Positions 16,719 to 26,198 of a stretch of DNA of 64,000 nucleotides are shown here, in pieces. The translations under genes and the position numbers were made by a program. Source of the DNA: Maribacter sp. HTCC2170 (GTDB lineage: Bacteria; Bacteroidota; Bacteroidia; Flavobacteriales; Flavobacteriaceae); NCBI RefSeq assembly GCF_000153165.2, contig NC_014472.1, positions 2,221,001 through 2,285,000 of the forward strand, written 5' to 3'. Below the pieces are notes generated by a model. The model was not told where the DNA came from. It did not search any database and saw only the letters and a program-made list of their open reading frames with translations. The stretch's first letter is position 1, and each line of letters starts with the position of its first letter.

Positions 16719-18149
16719 ATGAATCAAAAGACTAATTGGCGATGGATTGATTATTTGATTTTTGGATTGACCATATTCTTGGTTTTCTGTATTATTTTCG
16801 ACTCTTTTCTTGAGTTGTCCGCTATTTTTGCTTGGTTGGGAAGATGGCATCCAGTAATATTGCATTTCCCAATCGTACTTCTGGCCTTGTCAATTTTTTT
16901 GGGACTTTCAAAAAAAAATGTGCCTCAATTATTGTTAACGGTCACGACGATTTCAGCATTAATAACGGCGATTTCTGGATTTTTCTTAGGCGCTGAGATT
17001 TCCGTTAAGGGTGATTTACTTTTAAGGCACCAATGGCTGGGTTCTGGAGTAGCTTTATTAACTGTCATTTGGTTTTGGATACTCCGTTATGAACTAGAAT
17101 ATAAGTCCATCTTAAAAATTATTCAGATTGTATTGATTGGTTTGATTCTATTAACGGGTCATTTTGGAGGAATGTTGACTCACGGGGAGGATTTTTTAAC
17201 ACTGCCATCATCTGAGGAGAGTGATAAAATACCTGAAAATCCACTCATATACGAGCATATTGTAGGTAGGATAATAAAAGAGAAATGTGTTTCATGTCAT
17301 AACCCAAATAAGAAAAAAGGGCAATTGGTGATGACTGGTTTGAGTGAAATTTTAAAAGGGGGAGAGATTGGAAATACAATTGTCCCCACTAAGCCAGAAG
17401 AAAGTGAAATGATAAAAAGGTTACATCTGCCTTTAGAAAATGATGAGCATATGCCTCCCGATGGAAAGAATCCATTAAGTGAAAATGAAATTCAGATTTT
17501 GGAGCGTTGGATAACCTTAGGGGCACTTGATACTTTACGTTTAGCCCATCTGTCAGGGGCAGAGCCAATGCGTGCTTTGATTAAGGAAATGATGGAGCCT
17601 GACCCTATGAATAAGTGGGAAAACCTTCCAAAAGTGGCAGATAGCACAATCTTGAATCTGTCGTCGGATTATATTAATATTACAAGGGTTGCTAGCAATT
17701 CAGAAGCTATTAAAATCAATGCTTTTCTTTCTCCGAACCATAGTCAGAAATCGATAACTGATTTGAAACGAATTGCCAACAATATTGTGGAATTGGATTT
17801 AAGTGGTATTCCAATCGGACCGCCTGAAGCTGAAATGATGGCTGCATGTACCAATTTGGAATGGTTAGAGTTAGATCGAACTTCTATTTCAGATGAAGAA
17901 TTAGATAAACTAAGAGGTTTGAAGAACCTGCGATTGTTAAAAATATACAAGACCAATGTTACTGATAAAAGTATTTCGGTTTTCAAAAGCCTTTCCAATC
18001 TTAAAAGCCTTTATCTTTGGAGGACAGGTATTGGGTCCAAAGCTTTGAATGAATTTTTAAAGGAACGACCAGATCTTGACGTTGATGTTGGAATTGAAAA
18101 GAAAGTGGAGTCATTCGTTGTGGTGGCAGATTCGATTCCCAAAACATGA
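16719..18149 (+). CDS. membrane DUF2231-cytochrome-LRR fusion (cluster A)
   Basis: 476 residues. It begins with several transmembrane helices of a DUF2231-like domain (residues about 10-155; LGRWHPVILHFPIVLLALSI). A PSCyt1-type heme domain follows, with CVSCH near residue 190 and the distal-ligand motif HMPPDGK. A soluble C-terminal half from about 320 holds four to five degenerate leucine-rich repeats (IVELDLSGI, LEWLELDRTSI, LRLLKIYKTNV, LKSLYLWRTGI). The inner-membrane part could pass electrons between the quinone pool or a partner and the exported cytochrome, with the LRR as a docking surface. That is inference. A paralogue lies at 43671-45065. Confidence 0.88.
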   Translation: MNQKTNWRWIDYLIFGLTIFLVFCIIFDSFLELSAIFAWLGRWHPVILHFPIVLLALSIFLGLSKKNVPQLLLTVTTISALITAISGFFLGAEISVKGDLLLRHQWLGSGVALLTVIWFWILRYELEYKSILKIIQIVLIGLILLTGHFGGMLTHGEDFLTLPSSEESDKIPENPLIYEHIVGRIIKEKCVSCHNPNKKKGQLVMTGLSEILKGGEIGNTIVPTKPEESEMIKRLHLPLENDEHMPPDGKNPLSENEIQILERWITLGALDTLRLAHLSGAEPMRALIKEMMEPDPMNKWENLPKVADSTILNLSSDYINITRVASNSEAIKINAFLSPNHSQKSITDLKRIANNIVELDLSGIPIGPPEAEMMAACTNLEWLELDRTSISDEELDKLRGLKNLRLLKIYKTNVTDKSISVFKSLSNLKSLYLWRTGIGSKALNEFLKERPDLDVDVGIEKKVESFVVVADSIPKT

Positions 18150-18196
18150 TAGGTATTAATTTGTATAATTATAGGAAATAAGAATAATCAACCATA

Positions 18197-18973
18197 ATGA
18201 AATTTAATCTTAAAGGAAAATCTGCAATCGTAACTGGTGGAGGTAGTGGCATTGGCAAAGCAATCTCCGAGACTCTTGCAGTACAAGGTGCAAACGTTCA
18301 CATATTGGAACTCAATGTTGACACAGCACAGATTTGTGCCGATGAAATTGTTGCAAAAGGTGGTAAAGCTATTGCGCATAAATGTAATATCGCCAAACAT
18401 GATGAGGTAGTACATGTGGTAAATTCAATTGCAGAGGATTTTCAATTGGATATACTCATCAATAACGCTGGAATTGCGCATATTGGAAATGTGGAAAACA
18501 CTTTGGAAGCTGACATGGATAAGCTGTATGAAGTGAATGTGAAAGGTGTTTACAATTGTATATTTGCCGCTATTCCATTTATGAAAACGAGAGGAGGAGT
18601 TATTCTCAATATGACCTCAATCGCTTCTTCAGTGGGAATAAAAGACAGGTTCGCCTATTCAATGTCAAAAGGGGCAGCCTTGACCATGATGTATTCTGTT
18701 GCTAAGGATTATTTAGAATATGGCATTCGATGTAATAGTATTTCTCCTGCCAGAATACATACCCCTTTCGTTGATGGATTTATAAAGAACACTTATCCAA
18801 ATCAAGTAGATGAAATGTTTAAAAAACTTGCTTCGACTCAACCTATTGGAAGAATGGGGACTCCTGAGGAAGTAGCCAACTTGGCCTTATATTTATGTTC
18901 CGACGAAGCTTCCTTTATTACTGGGACCGAATTCCCAATAGATGGGGGATTCATTAAATTAAACGGAAATTAA
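18197..18973 (+). CDS. SDR family NAD(P)-dependent oxidoreductase
   Basis: 258 residues, a classical short-chain dehydrogenase. It has the nucleotide-binding TGGGSGIG (residues 12-19), NNAG near 90, a catalytic Ser, then YSMSKGAA with the Tyr/Lys pair near 155-160. The end has the usual ITGTEFPIDGG. Cytoplasmic. It lies eight bases before a FAH-family hydrolase. That pairing is known from non-phosphorylative fucose/rhamnose-type sugar-acid catabolism (2-keto-3-deoxy-fuconate dehydrogenase followed by diketo-acid hydrolase), so a sugar-acid substrate is plausible. Substrate assignment is inference. Confidence 0.88.
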   Translation: MKFNLKGKSAIVTGGGSGIGKAISETLAVQGANVHILELNVDTAQICADEIVAKGGKAIAHKCNIAKHDEVVHVVNSIAEDFQLDILINNAGIAHIGNVENTLEADMDKLYEVNVKGVYNCIFAAIPFMKTRGGVILNMTSIASSVGIKDRFAYSMSKGAALTMMYSVAKDYLEYGIRCNSISPARIHTPFVDGFIKNTYPNQVDEMFKKLASTQPIGRMGTPEEVANLALYLCSDEASFITGTEFPIDGGFIKLNGN

Positions 18974-18981
18974 AAATTGAT

Positions 18982-19833
18982 ATGAAATTAATACGATTTG
19001 GCAAAATAGGCGAAGAAAGCCCAGGTATAGAATTAGACAACGGTATAAGATTGGATGTTTCTGCCTTTGGTCAAGATTATGATGAGAAATTTTTTGGTAA
19101 CGGGGGAATAGATAGGTTGAAAAAATGGCTTGATGAAAATCAAAGTTCATGCCCTGTTCTGCCAGATGGTGTGCGTTTGGGTGCTCCACTTTGTAGACCA
19201 TCCAAAATAATTTGTATAGGCCTTAACTATGCAAATCATGCTGCTGAAAGCGGAATGGAAATACCTAAAGAACCTGTTCTGTTTTTCAAGGCAACCTCGG
19301 CCATAGTTGGTCCTAATGATGATGTTGTTATCCCTAAAGGAAGTGAAAAAACTGACTGGGAAGTCGAGCTGGCCGTGGTTATTGGTAAAAAAGCTTCTTA
19401 CGTTTCAGAAGATGAGGCAATGAAGCATATTGCAGGTTATGTATTACATAATGATTATAGTGAAAGGGCTTTTCAGATTGAGCGTTCAGGGCAATGGGTA
19501 AAAGGAAAAAGTTGTGATACATTTGCTCCCTTAGGACCGTTTATAGCAACAAGCGATGAAATTGAGGATCCACATAATTTGAATTTATGGTTAAAGCTGA
19601 ATGACGAAATGTTGCAAAATAGTAATACTTCAGATTTTGTATTTAATATTCCTCAGTCTATTAGCTATATAAGTCAATTTATGACCTTATTACCGGGAGA
19701 TGTTATATCAACTGGAACTCCGTCAGGGGTTGGGCTTGGATTTGACCCTCCAAAATATCTAAAACCTGGTGATATAGTTGAATTGGGAATAGAGGGCTTA
19801 GGTACTTCTAGACAAGTAGCAAGGTCCTATTAA
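18982..19833 (+). CDS. fumarylacetoacetate hydrolase (FAH) family protein
   Basis: 283 residues. It has a short N-terminal domain, then the FAH catalytic fold from about residue 70 with IICIGLNYANHAAESG, the metal ligands in WEVELAVVIGKKA, the KGKSCDTFAPLGPFI loop and the STGTPSGVG motif. These cytoplasmic enzymes cleave or hydrolyse C-C bonds of diketo acids using Mg2+ or Mn2+. With the upstream SDR it may perform the last step of deoxy-sugar-acid breakdown (2,4-diketo-3-deoxy-L-fuconate hydrolase type). Acylpyruvase or ureidoglycolate lyase activity cannot be excluded. It is followed by a strong terminator. Confidence 0.88.
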   Translation: MKLIRFGKIGEESPGIELDNGIRLDVSAFGQDYDEKFFGNGGIDRLKKWLDENQSSCPVLPDGVRLGAPLCRPSKIICIGLNYANHAAESGMEIPKEPVLFFKATSAIVGPNDDVVIPKGSEKTDWEVELAVVIGKKASYVSEDEAMKHIAGYVLHNDYSERAFQIERSGQWVKGKSCDTFAPLGPFIATSDEIEDPHNLNLWLKLNDEMLQNSNTSDFVFNIPQSISYISQFMTLLPGDVISTGTPSGVGLGFDPPKYLKPGDIVELGIEGLGTSRQVARSY

Positions 19834-19843
19834 CGTAAAATAA

Positions 19844-19875
19844 AAAAATCCGTTTCGATTGAGAAACGGATTTTT
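19844..19875 (+). terminator. terminator after the FAH gene
   Basis: A 13-bp perfect stem (AAAAATCCGTTTC / GAAACGGATTTTT) with a 6-base loop lies 10 bases past the stop. A-tract and T-tract on opposite sides make it usable from both strands, including for the tRNAs on the minus strand. Confidence 0.85.
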
Positions 19876-19884
19876 GTTTTTAAG

Positions 19885-19958
<74 letters not shown>

Positions 19959-20021
19959 ATTGTCTATGGTTTTTGACCTTAAACAAAAAAGCTCCAAGTT
20001 TCCTTGAGGCTTCTTAAGTAG

Positions 20022-20094
<73 letters not shown>

Positions 20095-20150
20095 ATGTGG
20101 ACGGCAAATATACAACGGTTTTTTAGATCTATCAAAACTTGACCCAAGAT

Positions 20151-20158
20151 TATTTTTG
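20151..20158 (+). promoter_or_regulatory. -7 element upstream of the symporter gene
   Basis: TATTTTTG is a perfect TAnnTTTG match 54 bases before the ATG. No good -33 TTG is found at the expected distance. Confidence 0.4.
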
Positions 20159-20212
20159 TGAGCAGTCCATATAAAAAGCTTAAAATCCATAACTTCGGAC
20201 TTTTACATTTCT

Positions 20213-21577
20213 ATGGATACAATCAATGAATTTCTTGTTAGTGCGAATAGTGTAGTCAATTGGCCAATGTTCATTATGCTAATTGGGGGAGGGCTTTTTC
20301 TGGTTTTCTACTCCAAATTTTTACCATATCGTTATTTTGGTCATGCAATAGCGATTACTGCAGGAAAATACGATGATAAAAATGCGAAAGGCGATGTTAG
20401 TTCCTTTCAAGCATTATCGGCCGCCGTTGCTGCGACGGTTGGTTTAGGAAATATTTCTGGAGTTGCAATAGCCATTCATGATGGAGGACCAGGAGTCGTT
20501 TTTTGGATATGGATGACGGCATTAATCGGTATGGGGATTAAGTTTTATTCCTGTAGTCTTTCAATTATGTTTCGAGGTACCGATTCAGAAGGTAATGTTC
20601 AAGGTGGTCCCATGTACTACATTACAAAAGGCTTGGGCGAAAAGGCAAGGCCCCTCGCTGTTTTCTTTGCTATCTGTGGTTTATTTGGATTTTTGGGAGT
20701 GTTCACTGCAAATCAATTTACTGAGACTTTTATGAGCGTTGTTGAGCCATCGAGCACTATCTATGAAATGAGTGAAGTTAATTGGAAATGGACCATAGGT
20801 ATTGTTTTGGCAGTAATTACTTCTCTTGTGATTTTTGGCGGATTGAATAAAATAGCAAAAGTAGCCTCAGCTATTGTTCCCTTTATGGTTGCAGTATATC
20901 TTATTGCAGTTGTCATAGTAATGGCTCTCAATGCATCTCAGATAATTCCTTCTTTGAAAATGATAATATCAGAAGCATGGAATTTTAAAACTGTAGTAAC
21001 GGGTGGTTTTTGGGGCTTGGTCATTATAGGAGTAAAAAGGGCAATGTTTTCAAATGAGGCAGGTCTAGGAAGTGCGCCAATGTATCACGGCCAGTCTAAA
21101 ACAGATAACCCAATAAAGGAAGGATTGGTAGCCATGCTTGGGCCATTTATTGACACTATTTTAGTATGTACTTTTACTGCTGTGGTCATTATTTTGAGCG
21201 GAGCATACCTTGAAGAAGGAAGCGGTATAGTGATGACTTTGTCGGCTTTTGAAAAAACCCTTTTTGGTTATGGGGACGATCTTTTGATGATAATAGTTAG
21301 CGCATTTGCTCTTTCAACCTTATTTACTTATTCATATTACGGCGTGAAAAGTTTGTCTTTTTTAACGAATGCGAAAATTGGGAAACTTTATAATGTGTAT
21401 TTCGTAGTAATGATTGTTTTTGCTGCTGTAGCTTCTTTGGAATTGGTAAAGAATTTAATCGACTTGTCTTATGCATTAATGGTGATACCAAATATGATTG
21501 CCGTACTTTTGCTGGCCCCTAAAGTGAATAAGGCGGCAAAGGAGTATTTTAAAAAGTTGAAGAATGGCAGAGCATAA
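20213..21577 (+). CDS. sodium:alanine symporter family (AGCS) transporter
   Basis: 454 residues with about ten to eleven transmembrane helices. It has the AGCS signature region AAVAATVGLGNISGVA, followed by GGPGVVFWIWMTALIGMG, and the NEAGLGSAPMYHG motif. The family takes up alanine, glycine or related amino acids with Na+ across the inner membrane. The last 14 bases overlap the start of era, so the two genes are probably co-transcribed. The start ATG is the first Met of the frame and fits the family's N-terminus. Confidence 0.92.
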   Translation: MDTINEFLVSANSVVNWPMFIMLIGGGLFLVFYSKFLPYRYFGHAIAITAGKYDDKNAKGDVSSFQALSAAVAATVGLGNISGVAIAIHDGGPGVVFWIWMTALIGMGIKFYSCSLSIMFRGTDSEGNVQGGPMYYITKGLGEKARPLAVFFAICGLFGFLGVFTANQFTETFMSVVEPSSTIYEMSEVNWKWTIGIVLAVITSLVIFGGLNKIAKVASAIVPFMVAVYLIAVVIVMALNASQIIPSLKMIISEAWNFKTVVTGGFWGLVIIGVKRAMFSNEAGLGSAPMYHGQSKTDNPIKEGLVAMLGPFIDTILVCTFTAVVIILSGAYLEEGSGIVMTLSAFEKTLFGYGDDLLMIIVSAFALSTLFTYSYYGVKSLSFLTNAKIGKLYNVYFVVMIVFAAVASLELVKNLIDLSYALMVIPNMIAVLLLAPKVNKAAKEYFKKLKNGRA

Positions 21578-22454
21578 AGCAGGATTTGTAAATATAATTG
21601 GTAACCCAAATGTTGGTAAATCAACATTGATGAATGCGTTTGTGGGTGAAAAATTATCTATAATTACATCAAAGGCGCAAACAACAAGGCATCGGATTTT
21701 AGGCATTGTAAATGGTGATGATTTTCAGGTAATACTGTCTGATACGCCTGGCATAATAAAACCAGCCTATGAATTGCAATCCTCGATGATGGATTTTGTG
21801 AAGTCTGCTTTCGAAGATGCAGATGTTCTACTTTATATGGTTGAAATAGGGGAGAAGGCGCTCAAAGACGAAAAGTTTTTTGAAAAAATCAAGAATAGTG
21901 AAATCCCTGTGCTGCTCTTATTGAATAAGATTGATGCTTCTACCCAAGAAATATTGGAGGAGCAAATACAATACTGGCAAGAGCAATTGCCAACAGTTGA
22001 GATTCATCCCGTATCAGCGTTGAACAATTTTAATGTTAAAGGAGTTTTTGAACGCATTCTGGAGTTACTACCTACTTCGCCTGCGTATTATCCCAAAGAT
22101 CAATTAACAGATAAACCCGAACGTTTTTTTGTGAATGAGACTATTCGTGAGAAAATTTTGATGTTTTATAAAAAGGAAATTCCTTATGCGGTTGAAATTG
22201 AAACCGAGGAGTTTTTTGAAGATGAGGATATAATAAGAATAAGAGCAGTTATTATGGTTGAGCGCGATTCTCAGAAAGGAATCATAATTGGTCATAAAGG
22301 TAATGCGCTAAAACGTGTGGGTGTTGAGGCCCGTAAAGATTTGGAGAAATTCTTTGGTAAACAGATACATCTCGAATTGTATGTAAAGGTTAATAAGAAT
22401 TGGAGAAGCAGTGAAAGACAACTTAAGCGATTTGGATATAACCAGAAAAAATAA
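21564..22454 (+). CDS. era: GTPase Era
   Basis: 296 residues, full length. G1 is GNPNVGKST, G3 DTPG, G4 NKID, with a KH domain at the C-terminus (GHKGNALKRVGVEARKDLEK). Era binds the 3' end of 16S rRNA and acts in 30S maturation. The start overlaps the symporter gene by 14 bases and there is no Shine-Dalgarno-like sequence. It is followed by a convergent membrane-protein gene and then der, so two ribosome-assembly GTPases lie within 3 kb. Confidence 0.97.
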   Translation: MAEHKAGFVNIIGNPNVGKSTLMNAFVGEKLSIITSKAQTTRHRILGIVNGDDFQVILSDTPGIIKPAYELQSSMMDFVKSAFEDADVLLYMVEIGEKALKDEKFFEKIKNSEIPVLLLLNKIDASTQEILEEQIQYWQEQLPTVEIHPVSALNNFNVKGVFERILELLPTSPAYYPKDQLTDKPERFFVNETIREKILMFYKKEIPYAVEIETEEFFEDEDIIRIRAVIMVERDSQKGIIIGHKGNALKRVGVEARKDLEKFFGKQIHLELYVKVNKNWRSSERQLKRFGYNQKK

Positions 22455-22455
22455 A

Positions 22456-22971
22456 CTATCGGTTTAGGATCTTGTTCATGAACAAATGAAGTTCTTTCAT
22501 TTGTGGTCTTCCTTTCTTTCTTCCTGCTCTTCCCATAGCATATAAAACAAACCATAGTAGCACCATAAAAACCATTAGTCCTACTTGTAAACCGTACCCC
22601 TTTTCTAAAGAAGCGCTTGAATATGCCCAGACACCTAGTCCAATAAAAATAGTAGCGACCCCAAAATGCAAAAACATAAAAAAGGTCCATAAGGTTGGGT
22701 TTGGACCAAACAGGCCATAAAGTCTACTACCACCTTCTTCAAGGTCATTAATTTCCAAATGCAATTGAGGAGACCAAAAATGAATTTTTTCCTGTTTGAA
22801 TTTAATGAAGACATGGTCATCCATGCGCTTTACTAAAAACGGTGGTTGGTCAACATTTTCAAAAGATTTTAAAACAGGTTCTTTGGTTTGATCAAGTTCA
22901 ACTTGGAATCTTGGTCGTAGAACAATTTCGTTTGGCAGTACTTGCACTTTATCAAATAAATTTAGAATCAA
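22456..22971 (-). CDS. conserved membrane protein of unknown function
   Basis: 171 residues. The N-terminal 90 residues are soluble and beta-rich ([32 protein letters not shown]). Two or three hydrophobic helices follow (about 92-112 and 125-147), and the tail is basic ([11 protein letters not shown]). I do not recognise a named family. It occupies the gap between era and der on the opposite strand, one base from the era stop and divergent from der, so shared promoter space with der is likely. Confidence 0.7.
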   Translation of the reverse strand: MILNLFDKVQVLPNEIVLRPRFQVELDQTKEPVLKSFENVDQPPFLVKRMDDHVFIKFKQEKIHFWSPQLHLEINDLEEGGSRLYGLFGPNPTLWTFFMFLHFGVATIFIGLGVWAYSSASLEKGYGLQVGLMVFMVLLWFVLYAMGRAGRKKGRPQMKELHLFMNKILNR

Positions 22972-23002
22972 AAGATACTATATTTTCTTCGAATATAAAT
23001 GG

Positions 23003-23010
23003 TACTTTTG
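23003..23010 (+). promoter_or_regulatory. -7 element of der
   Basis: TACTTTTG matches TAnnTTTG perfectly and lies 18 bases before the chosen der start, giving a very short 5' leader. It also argues that der starts at 23028 and not further upstream. Confidence 0.5.
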
Positions 23011-23027
23011 CGGCAAATTATTCAAGG

Positions 23028-24332
23028 ATGAGTGCTATTGTAGCTATAGTGGGAAGACCAAATGTCGGCAAATCTACCTTTTTCAATAGGTTGATTCAAA
23101 GAAGAGAGGCTATTGTTGATGCTGTTAGTGGTGTTACACGTGACCGTCATTATGGTAAAAGTGATTGGAATGGAAAAGAGTTTTCTATAATTGATACGGG
23201 CGGTTATGTTGTTGGCAGTGATGATATCTTTGAGCAAGAGATAGATAAACAAGTAGAATTGGCCATTGAAGAGGCTGATGCGTTGATTTTCATGGTCGAT
23301 GTGGAGACTGGGGTTACCGGTATGGATGAGGATGTGGCCAAGATTTTACATAAGGTGAACAAACCTGTTTTTTTGGCGGTCAACAAAGTTGACAACGCAA
23401 AACGTGCTGAGGATGCGGTTGAGTTTTATTCACTTGGTTTAGGTGAATATTATAATCTTTCGAGCATAAATGGCAGTGGTACGGGCGAACTTTTAGATGC
23501 TTTGGTTGAGATGTTACCTGATAATGTTGAGGAAGAATCGGACCTTCCAAGATTTGCAGTGGTGGGCAGACCTAATGCCGGGAAGTCATCCTTTATTAAT
23601 GCTTTGATTGGGGAGGAACGTTACATAGTAACGGACATTGCTGGTACCACTAGAGATAGTATTGATACGAAATACAATCGTTTTGGTTTCGAATTTAATC
23701 TTGTAGATACTGCGGGAATTCGTCGTAAATCCAAGGTGAAGGAAGATCTTGAGTTTTACTCGGTGATGCGCTCGGTACGTGCCATTGAACATAGCGATGT
23801 TTGTCTTTTGTTGTTAGATGCAACTCGTGGCTTTGATGGGCAGGTCTCGAATATTTTTTGGTTGGCACAGCGCAATAATAAAGGAATTGTGATTTTAGTG
23901 AATAAATGGGATTTAGTCGAGGACAAAGAGACCAATACGATGAAGCATTTCACTGAAAAAATCAAGAAAGTAATTGAGCCCTTTACCGATGTCCCGATTT
24001 TGTTTATTTCTGCCTTAACCAAGCAAAGAATTTACAAAGCAATTGAAACCGCAGTTGATGTTTACAAGGGGAGGAGTTTGAAAATCCCAACGCGTAAGTT
24101 CAATGACATTATGTTGCCAATTATTGAAAATTACCCCCCACCGGCGTATAAAGGAAAGTATGTAAAAATCAAATTCTGTACTCAATTGCCAACGCCTTAT
24201 CCTCAATTTGCCTTCTTTTGCAATCTGCCTCAATACGTAAGAGAGCCTTATAAGCGATTTTTGGAAAATAAGCTAAGGGAAAACTTTGATTTTACAGGAG
24301 TTCCGATTACCATTTTTATGAGAAAGAAGTGA
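23028..24332 (+). CDS. der: ribosome biogenesis GTPase Der
   Basis: 434 residues with two tandem G domains (first P-loop GRPNVGKST, second [13 protein letters not shown] and DTAG switch motifs; NKVD and NKWD) and the C-terminal KH-like domain. Acts in 50S subunit assembly. The frame is open back to 22842, but I place the start at the ATG at 23028. Der proteins begin about four to six residues before the P-loop strand, and a promoter element lies between the upstream ATG and this one. Confidence 0.95.
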   Translation: MSAIVAIVGRPNVGKSTFFNRLIQRREAIVDAVSGVTRDRHYGKSDWNGKEFSIIDTGGYVVGSDDIFEQEIDKQVELAIEEADALIFMVDVETGVTGMDEDVAKILHKVNKPVFLAVNKVDNAKRAEDAVEFYSLGLGEYYNLSSINGSGTGELLDALVEMLPDNVEEESDLPRFAVVGRPNAGKSSFINALIGEERYIVTDIAGTTRDSIDTKYNRFGFEFNLVDTAGIRRKSKVKEDLEFYSVMRSVRAIEHSDVCLLLLDATRGFDGQVSNIFWLAQRNNKGIVILVNKWDLVEDKETNTMKHFTEKIKKVIEPFTDVPILFISALTKQRIYKAIETAVDVYKGRSLKIPTRKFNDIMLPIIENYPPPAYKGKYVKIKFCTQLPTPYPQFAFFCNLPQYVREPYKRFLENKLRENFDFTGVPITIFMRKK

Positions 24333-24358
24333 TTTTATTGGCAATTAAGCGGCTTACA

Positions 24359-25153
24359 TTACCATCCGCCTGAAGCCCCACCTCCGCCGAATCCGCCTCC
24401 GCCGAATCCGCCGCTGAAGCCTCCGCCTCCGCCAAAACTGCCACTGCCAAAGCTTCCTCCAGAACTACTTCCGCCACGCCCCATATTACTTAGGATAATA
24501 ACATCCCAAAGGTCTAAACCTCGGTTTTTGCCTCCGCCGCGACCACCGCGGTTATTTCTTTTTTTACTAGAAAGAATGATAAGGATTACAATGAATATAA
24601 TTATAGGTAAAAACGATTCAAAAGGAAACCCGGTGTTTTTAGAAAAGGTGCGCTCTTCTTGAAACTCGCCGTTCAATACTTGAAATATGGCATCGGCGCC
24701 ATTGTTCAATCCACCGTAATAATCATCCAACTTAAACTGAGGAATAATAATGTTTTCAATAATTCGTCGCGACATGGCATCAGTTAGCGTACCTTCTACG
24801 CCATAACCTGTGTTTATTGCAATTTTACGGTCATCTTTGGCTAATAAAACTAGGATGCCATTATCTTTTCCAGCCTGCCCAATGCCCCATTTCTGACCCC
24901 ATTGAGCCCCTAAATAGGTAATATTTTCACCTTCTGTGGAACTTATTATGGCAATAACAATCTGAGTTGAGGTGCTGTCAGAATAGCGAATAAGTTTTTG
25001 TTCCAAGTTCTTTTCCTGACTTTCTGGAAGCAGGTTTATATAGTCATAAACACTGGTTTCTAACTCGGTTTTTTCTGGTATTTGAAATTGGGCATAGGAA
25101 AAAGTACTCCAACTAATAAGCAATAATAAGAAACTAGTTTTTAGATATCTCAT
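24359..25153 (-). CDS. TPM domain protein, YgcG type, with Gly-rich tail
   Basis: 264 residues. A signal peptide ends at TFSYAQ. The TPM domain (about 30-160) contains DNGILVLLAKDDRKIAINTG and GYGVEGTLTD. One transmembrane helix is near 180-195, then a low-complexity tail of Gly/Ser/Phe ending GGASGGW. TPM proteins are linked to photosystem repair in plants and to membrane or envelope roles in bacteria, and the bacterial function is unclear. The start overlaps the end of the second TPM gene by 20 bases. It is the last gene of the M23-MerR-LemA-TPM-TPM series. Confidence 0.87.
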   Translation of the reverse strand: MRYLKTSFLLLLISWSTFSYAQFQIPEKTELETSVYDYINLLPESQEKNLEQKLIRYSDSTSTQIVIAIISSTEGENITYLGAQWGQKWGIGQAGKDNGILVLLAKDDRKIAINTGYGVEGTLTDAMSRRIIENIIIPQFKLDDYYGGLNNGADAIFQVLNGEFQEERTFSKNTGFPFESFLPIIIFIVILIILSSKKRNNRGGRGGGKNRGLDLWDVIILSNMGRGGSSSGGSFGSGSFGGGGGFSGGFGGGGFGGGGASGGW

Positions 25154-25571
25154 TGCTCAATTCGTTTGCATCCCCATGATTCCATGGGAAATGTTCTCCC
25201 AGTTCTTTGCCAGCCTTTAAAATACCATCTATTAGACCTTGTTTGTAGTTTCCCTTTTTAAAATGGGATTCAATTGTATCTTTTGTGGTATTCCAGAAAT
25301 TTTCAGGAAGAACTTTGTCAATACCTCGGTCACCATAAATGCAGAATTTCCTATCATTTACGGCAATATAAATCAGCACACCATTCTCTTCTTTGGTGTT
25401 ATCCATTTTTAATTGATGAAAGACCTCTTTTGCCCTATTTAAATGGTCATTTCTAGTATGCGCTTCAATATGTACTCGAATTTCACCAGAAGTATTTTTT
25501 TCTGCTTCAAGAATAGCTTGAACTATTTCTTGTTCTTCCTTTGCGGTTAAAAAATCCTCAACTCTGGACAT
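25134..25571 (-). CDS. TPM domain protein, short form without signal peptide
   Basis: 145 residues. The TPM core contains SGEIRVHIEAH, EENGVLIYIAVNDRKFCIYGD and GIDKVLPENFWN. There is no signal peptide or membrane helix, so it appears cytoplasmic or depends on its partners. It lies five bases after lemA and overlaps the next TPM gene. LemA followed by two TPM genes is a common order in Bacteroidetes. Confidence 0.85.
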   Translation of the reverse strand: MSRVEDFLTAKEEQEIVQAILEAEKNTSGEIRVHIEAHTRNDHLNRAKEVFHQLKMDNTKEENGVLIYIAVNDRKFCIYGDRGIDKVLPENFWNTTKDTIESHFKKGNYKQGLIDGILKAGKELGEHFPWNHGDANELSNEISKN

Positions 25572-25576
25572 TTGGT

Positions 25577-26176
25577 TTATTTAAAATCAAAATTCACATC
25601 CGGGGCATTCTCAGCACCTGCTTCAGATTTAAAATAAGCGAGTTCATCGAAGTTCAAGAAACCAGCCAATATGGAATTTGGAAAGGTTTTAATATGATTG
25701 TTATAAGGCTCAACGGTAGCGTTGAAACGGTCACGAGCGACATTTATTCTGTTCTCAGTACCTTCTAATTGTGATTGTAGTTCTAAAAAGTTCTGGTTTG
25801 CTTTAAGGTCAGGATATCTTTCCACAGTTACCAAAAGGCTCTTTAAGGCACCGCTCAACCCACCTTGTACTTCATTGAATTGAGCGAGTTGTTCGGGTGT
25901 AATATTTGTGGGATCTATAGAAACTGAAGTAGCTTTGGCTCTAGCCTCGATGACATCGGTCAAGGTTCCTCTTTCGAAATCAGCGGCTCCTTGTACGGTT
26001 TTAACCAAATTATCGATAAGGTCATTTCTACGCTGATAAGCACTTTCAACGTTTGCCCATGTTTTGGTTGATGTTTCTTTTAATTTAATGGCAGTATTAT
26101 TGAATCCGACGCCCCATTGATAAAGTCCGAATACGATAACGCCAAGAATGATCAAGGGAATTAACCATTTTTTCAT
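25577..26176 (-). CDS. LemA family protein
   Basis: 199 residues. One N-terminal transmembrane helix (residues 3-22, LIPLIILGVIVFGLYQWGVG) is followed by the helical LemA domain with NVESAYQRRNDLIDNLVKTV, FNEVQGGLSGALKSLLVTVE, YPDLKANQNFLELQSQLEGT and NRINVARDRFN. The long coiled helices face the periplasm in related proteins. Function is poorly known. It is encoded with two TPM proteins and after a MerR regulator. Confidence 0.93.
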   Translation of the reverse strand: MKKWLIPLIILGVIVFGLYQWGVGFNNTAIKLKETSTKTWANVESAYQRRNDLIDNLVKTVQGAADFERGTLTDVIEARAKATSVSIDPTNITPEQLAQFNEVQGGLSGALKSLLVTVERYPDLKANQNFLELQSQLEGTENRINVARDRFNATVEPYNNHIKTFPNSILAGFLNFDELAYFKSEAGAENAPDVNFDFK

Positions 26177-26198
26177 GATAGTGTGTGTTTAGAGTTAT

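Noticed and set aside
22842..23027. Upstream extension of the der frame
   Set aside because: It overlaps the divergent membrane-protein gene and a TAnnTTTG element; Der proteins start at the ATG at 23028.
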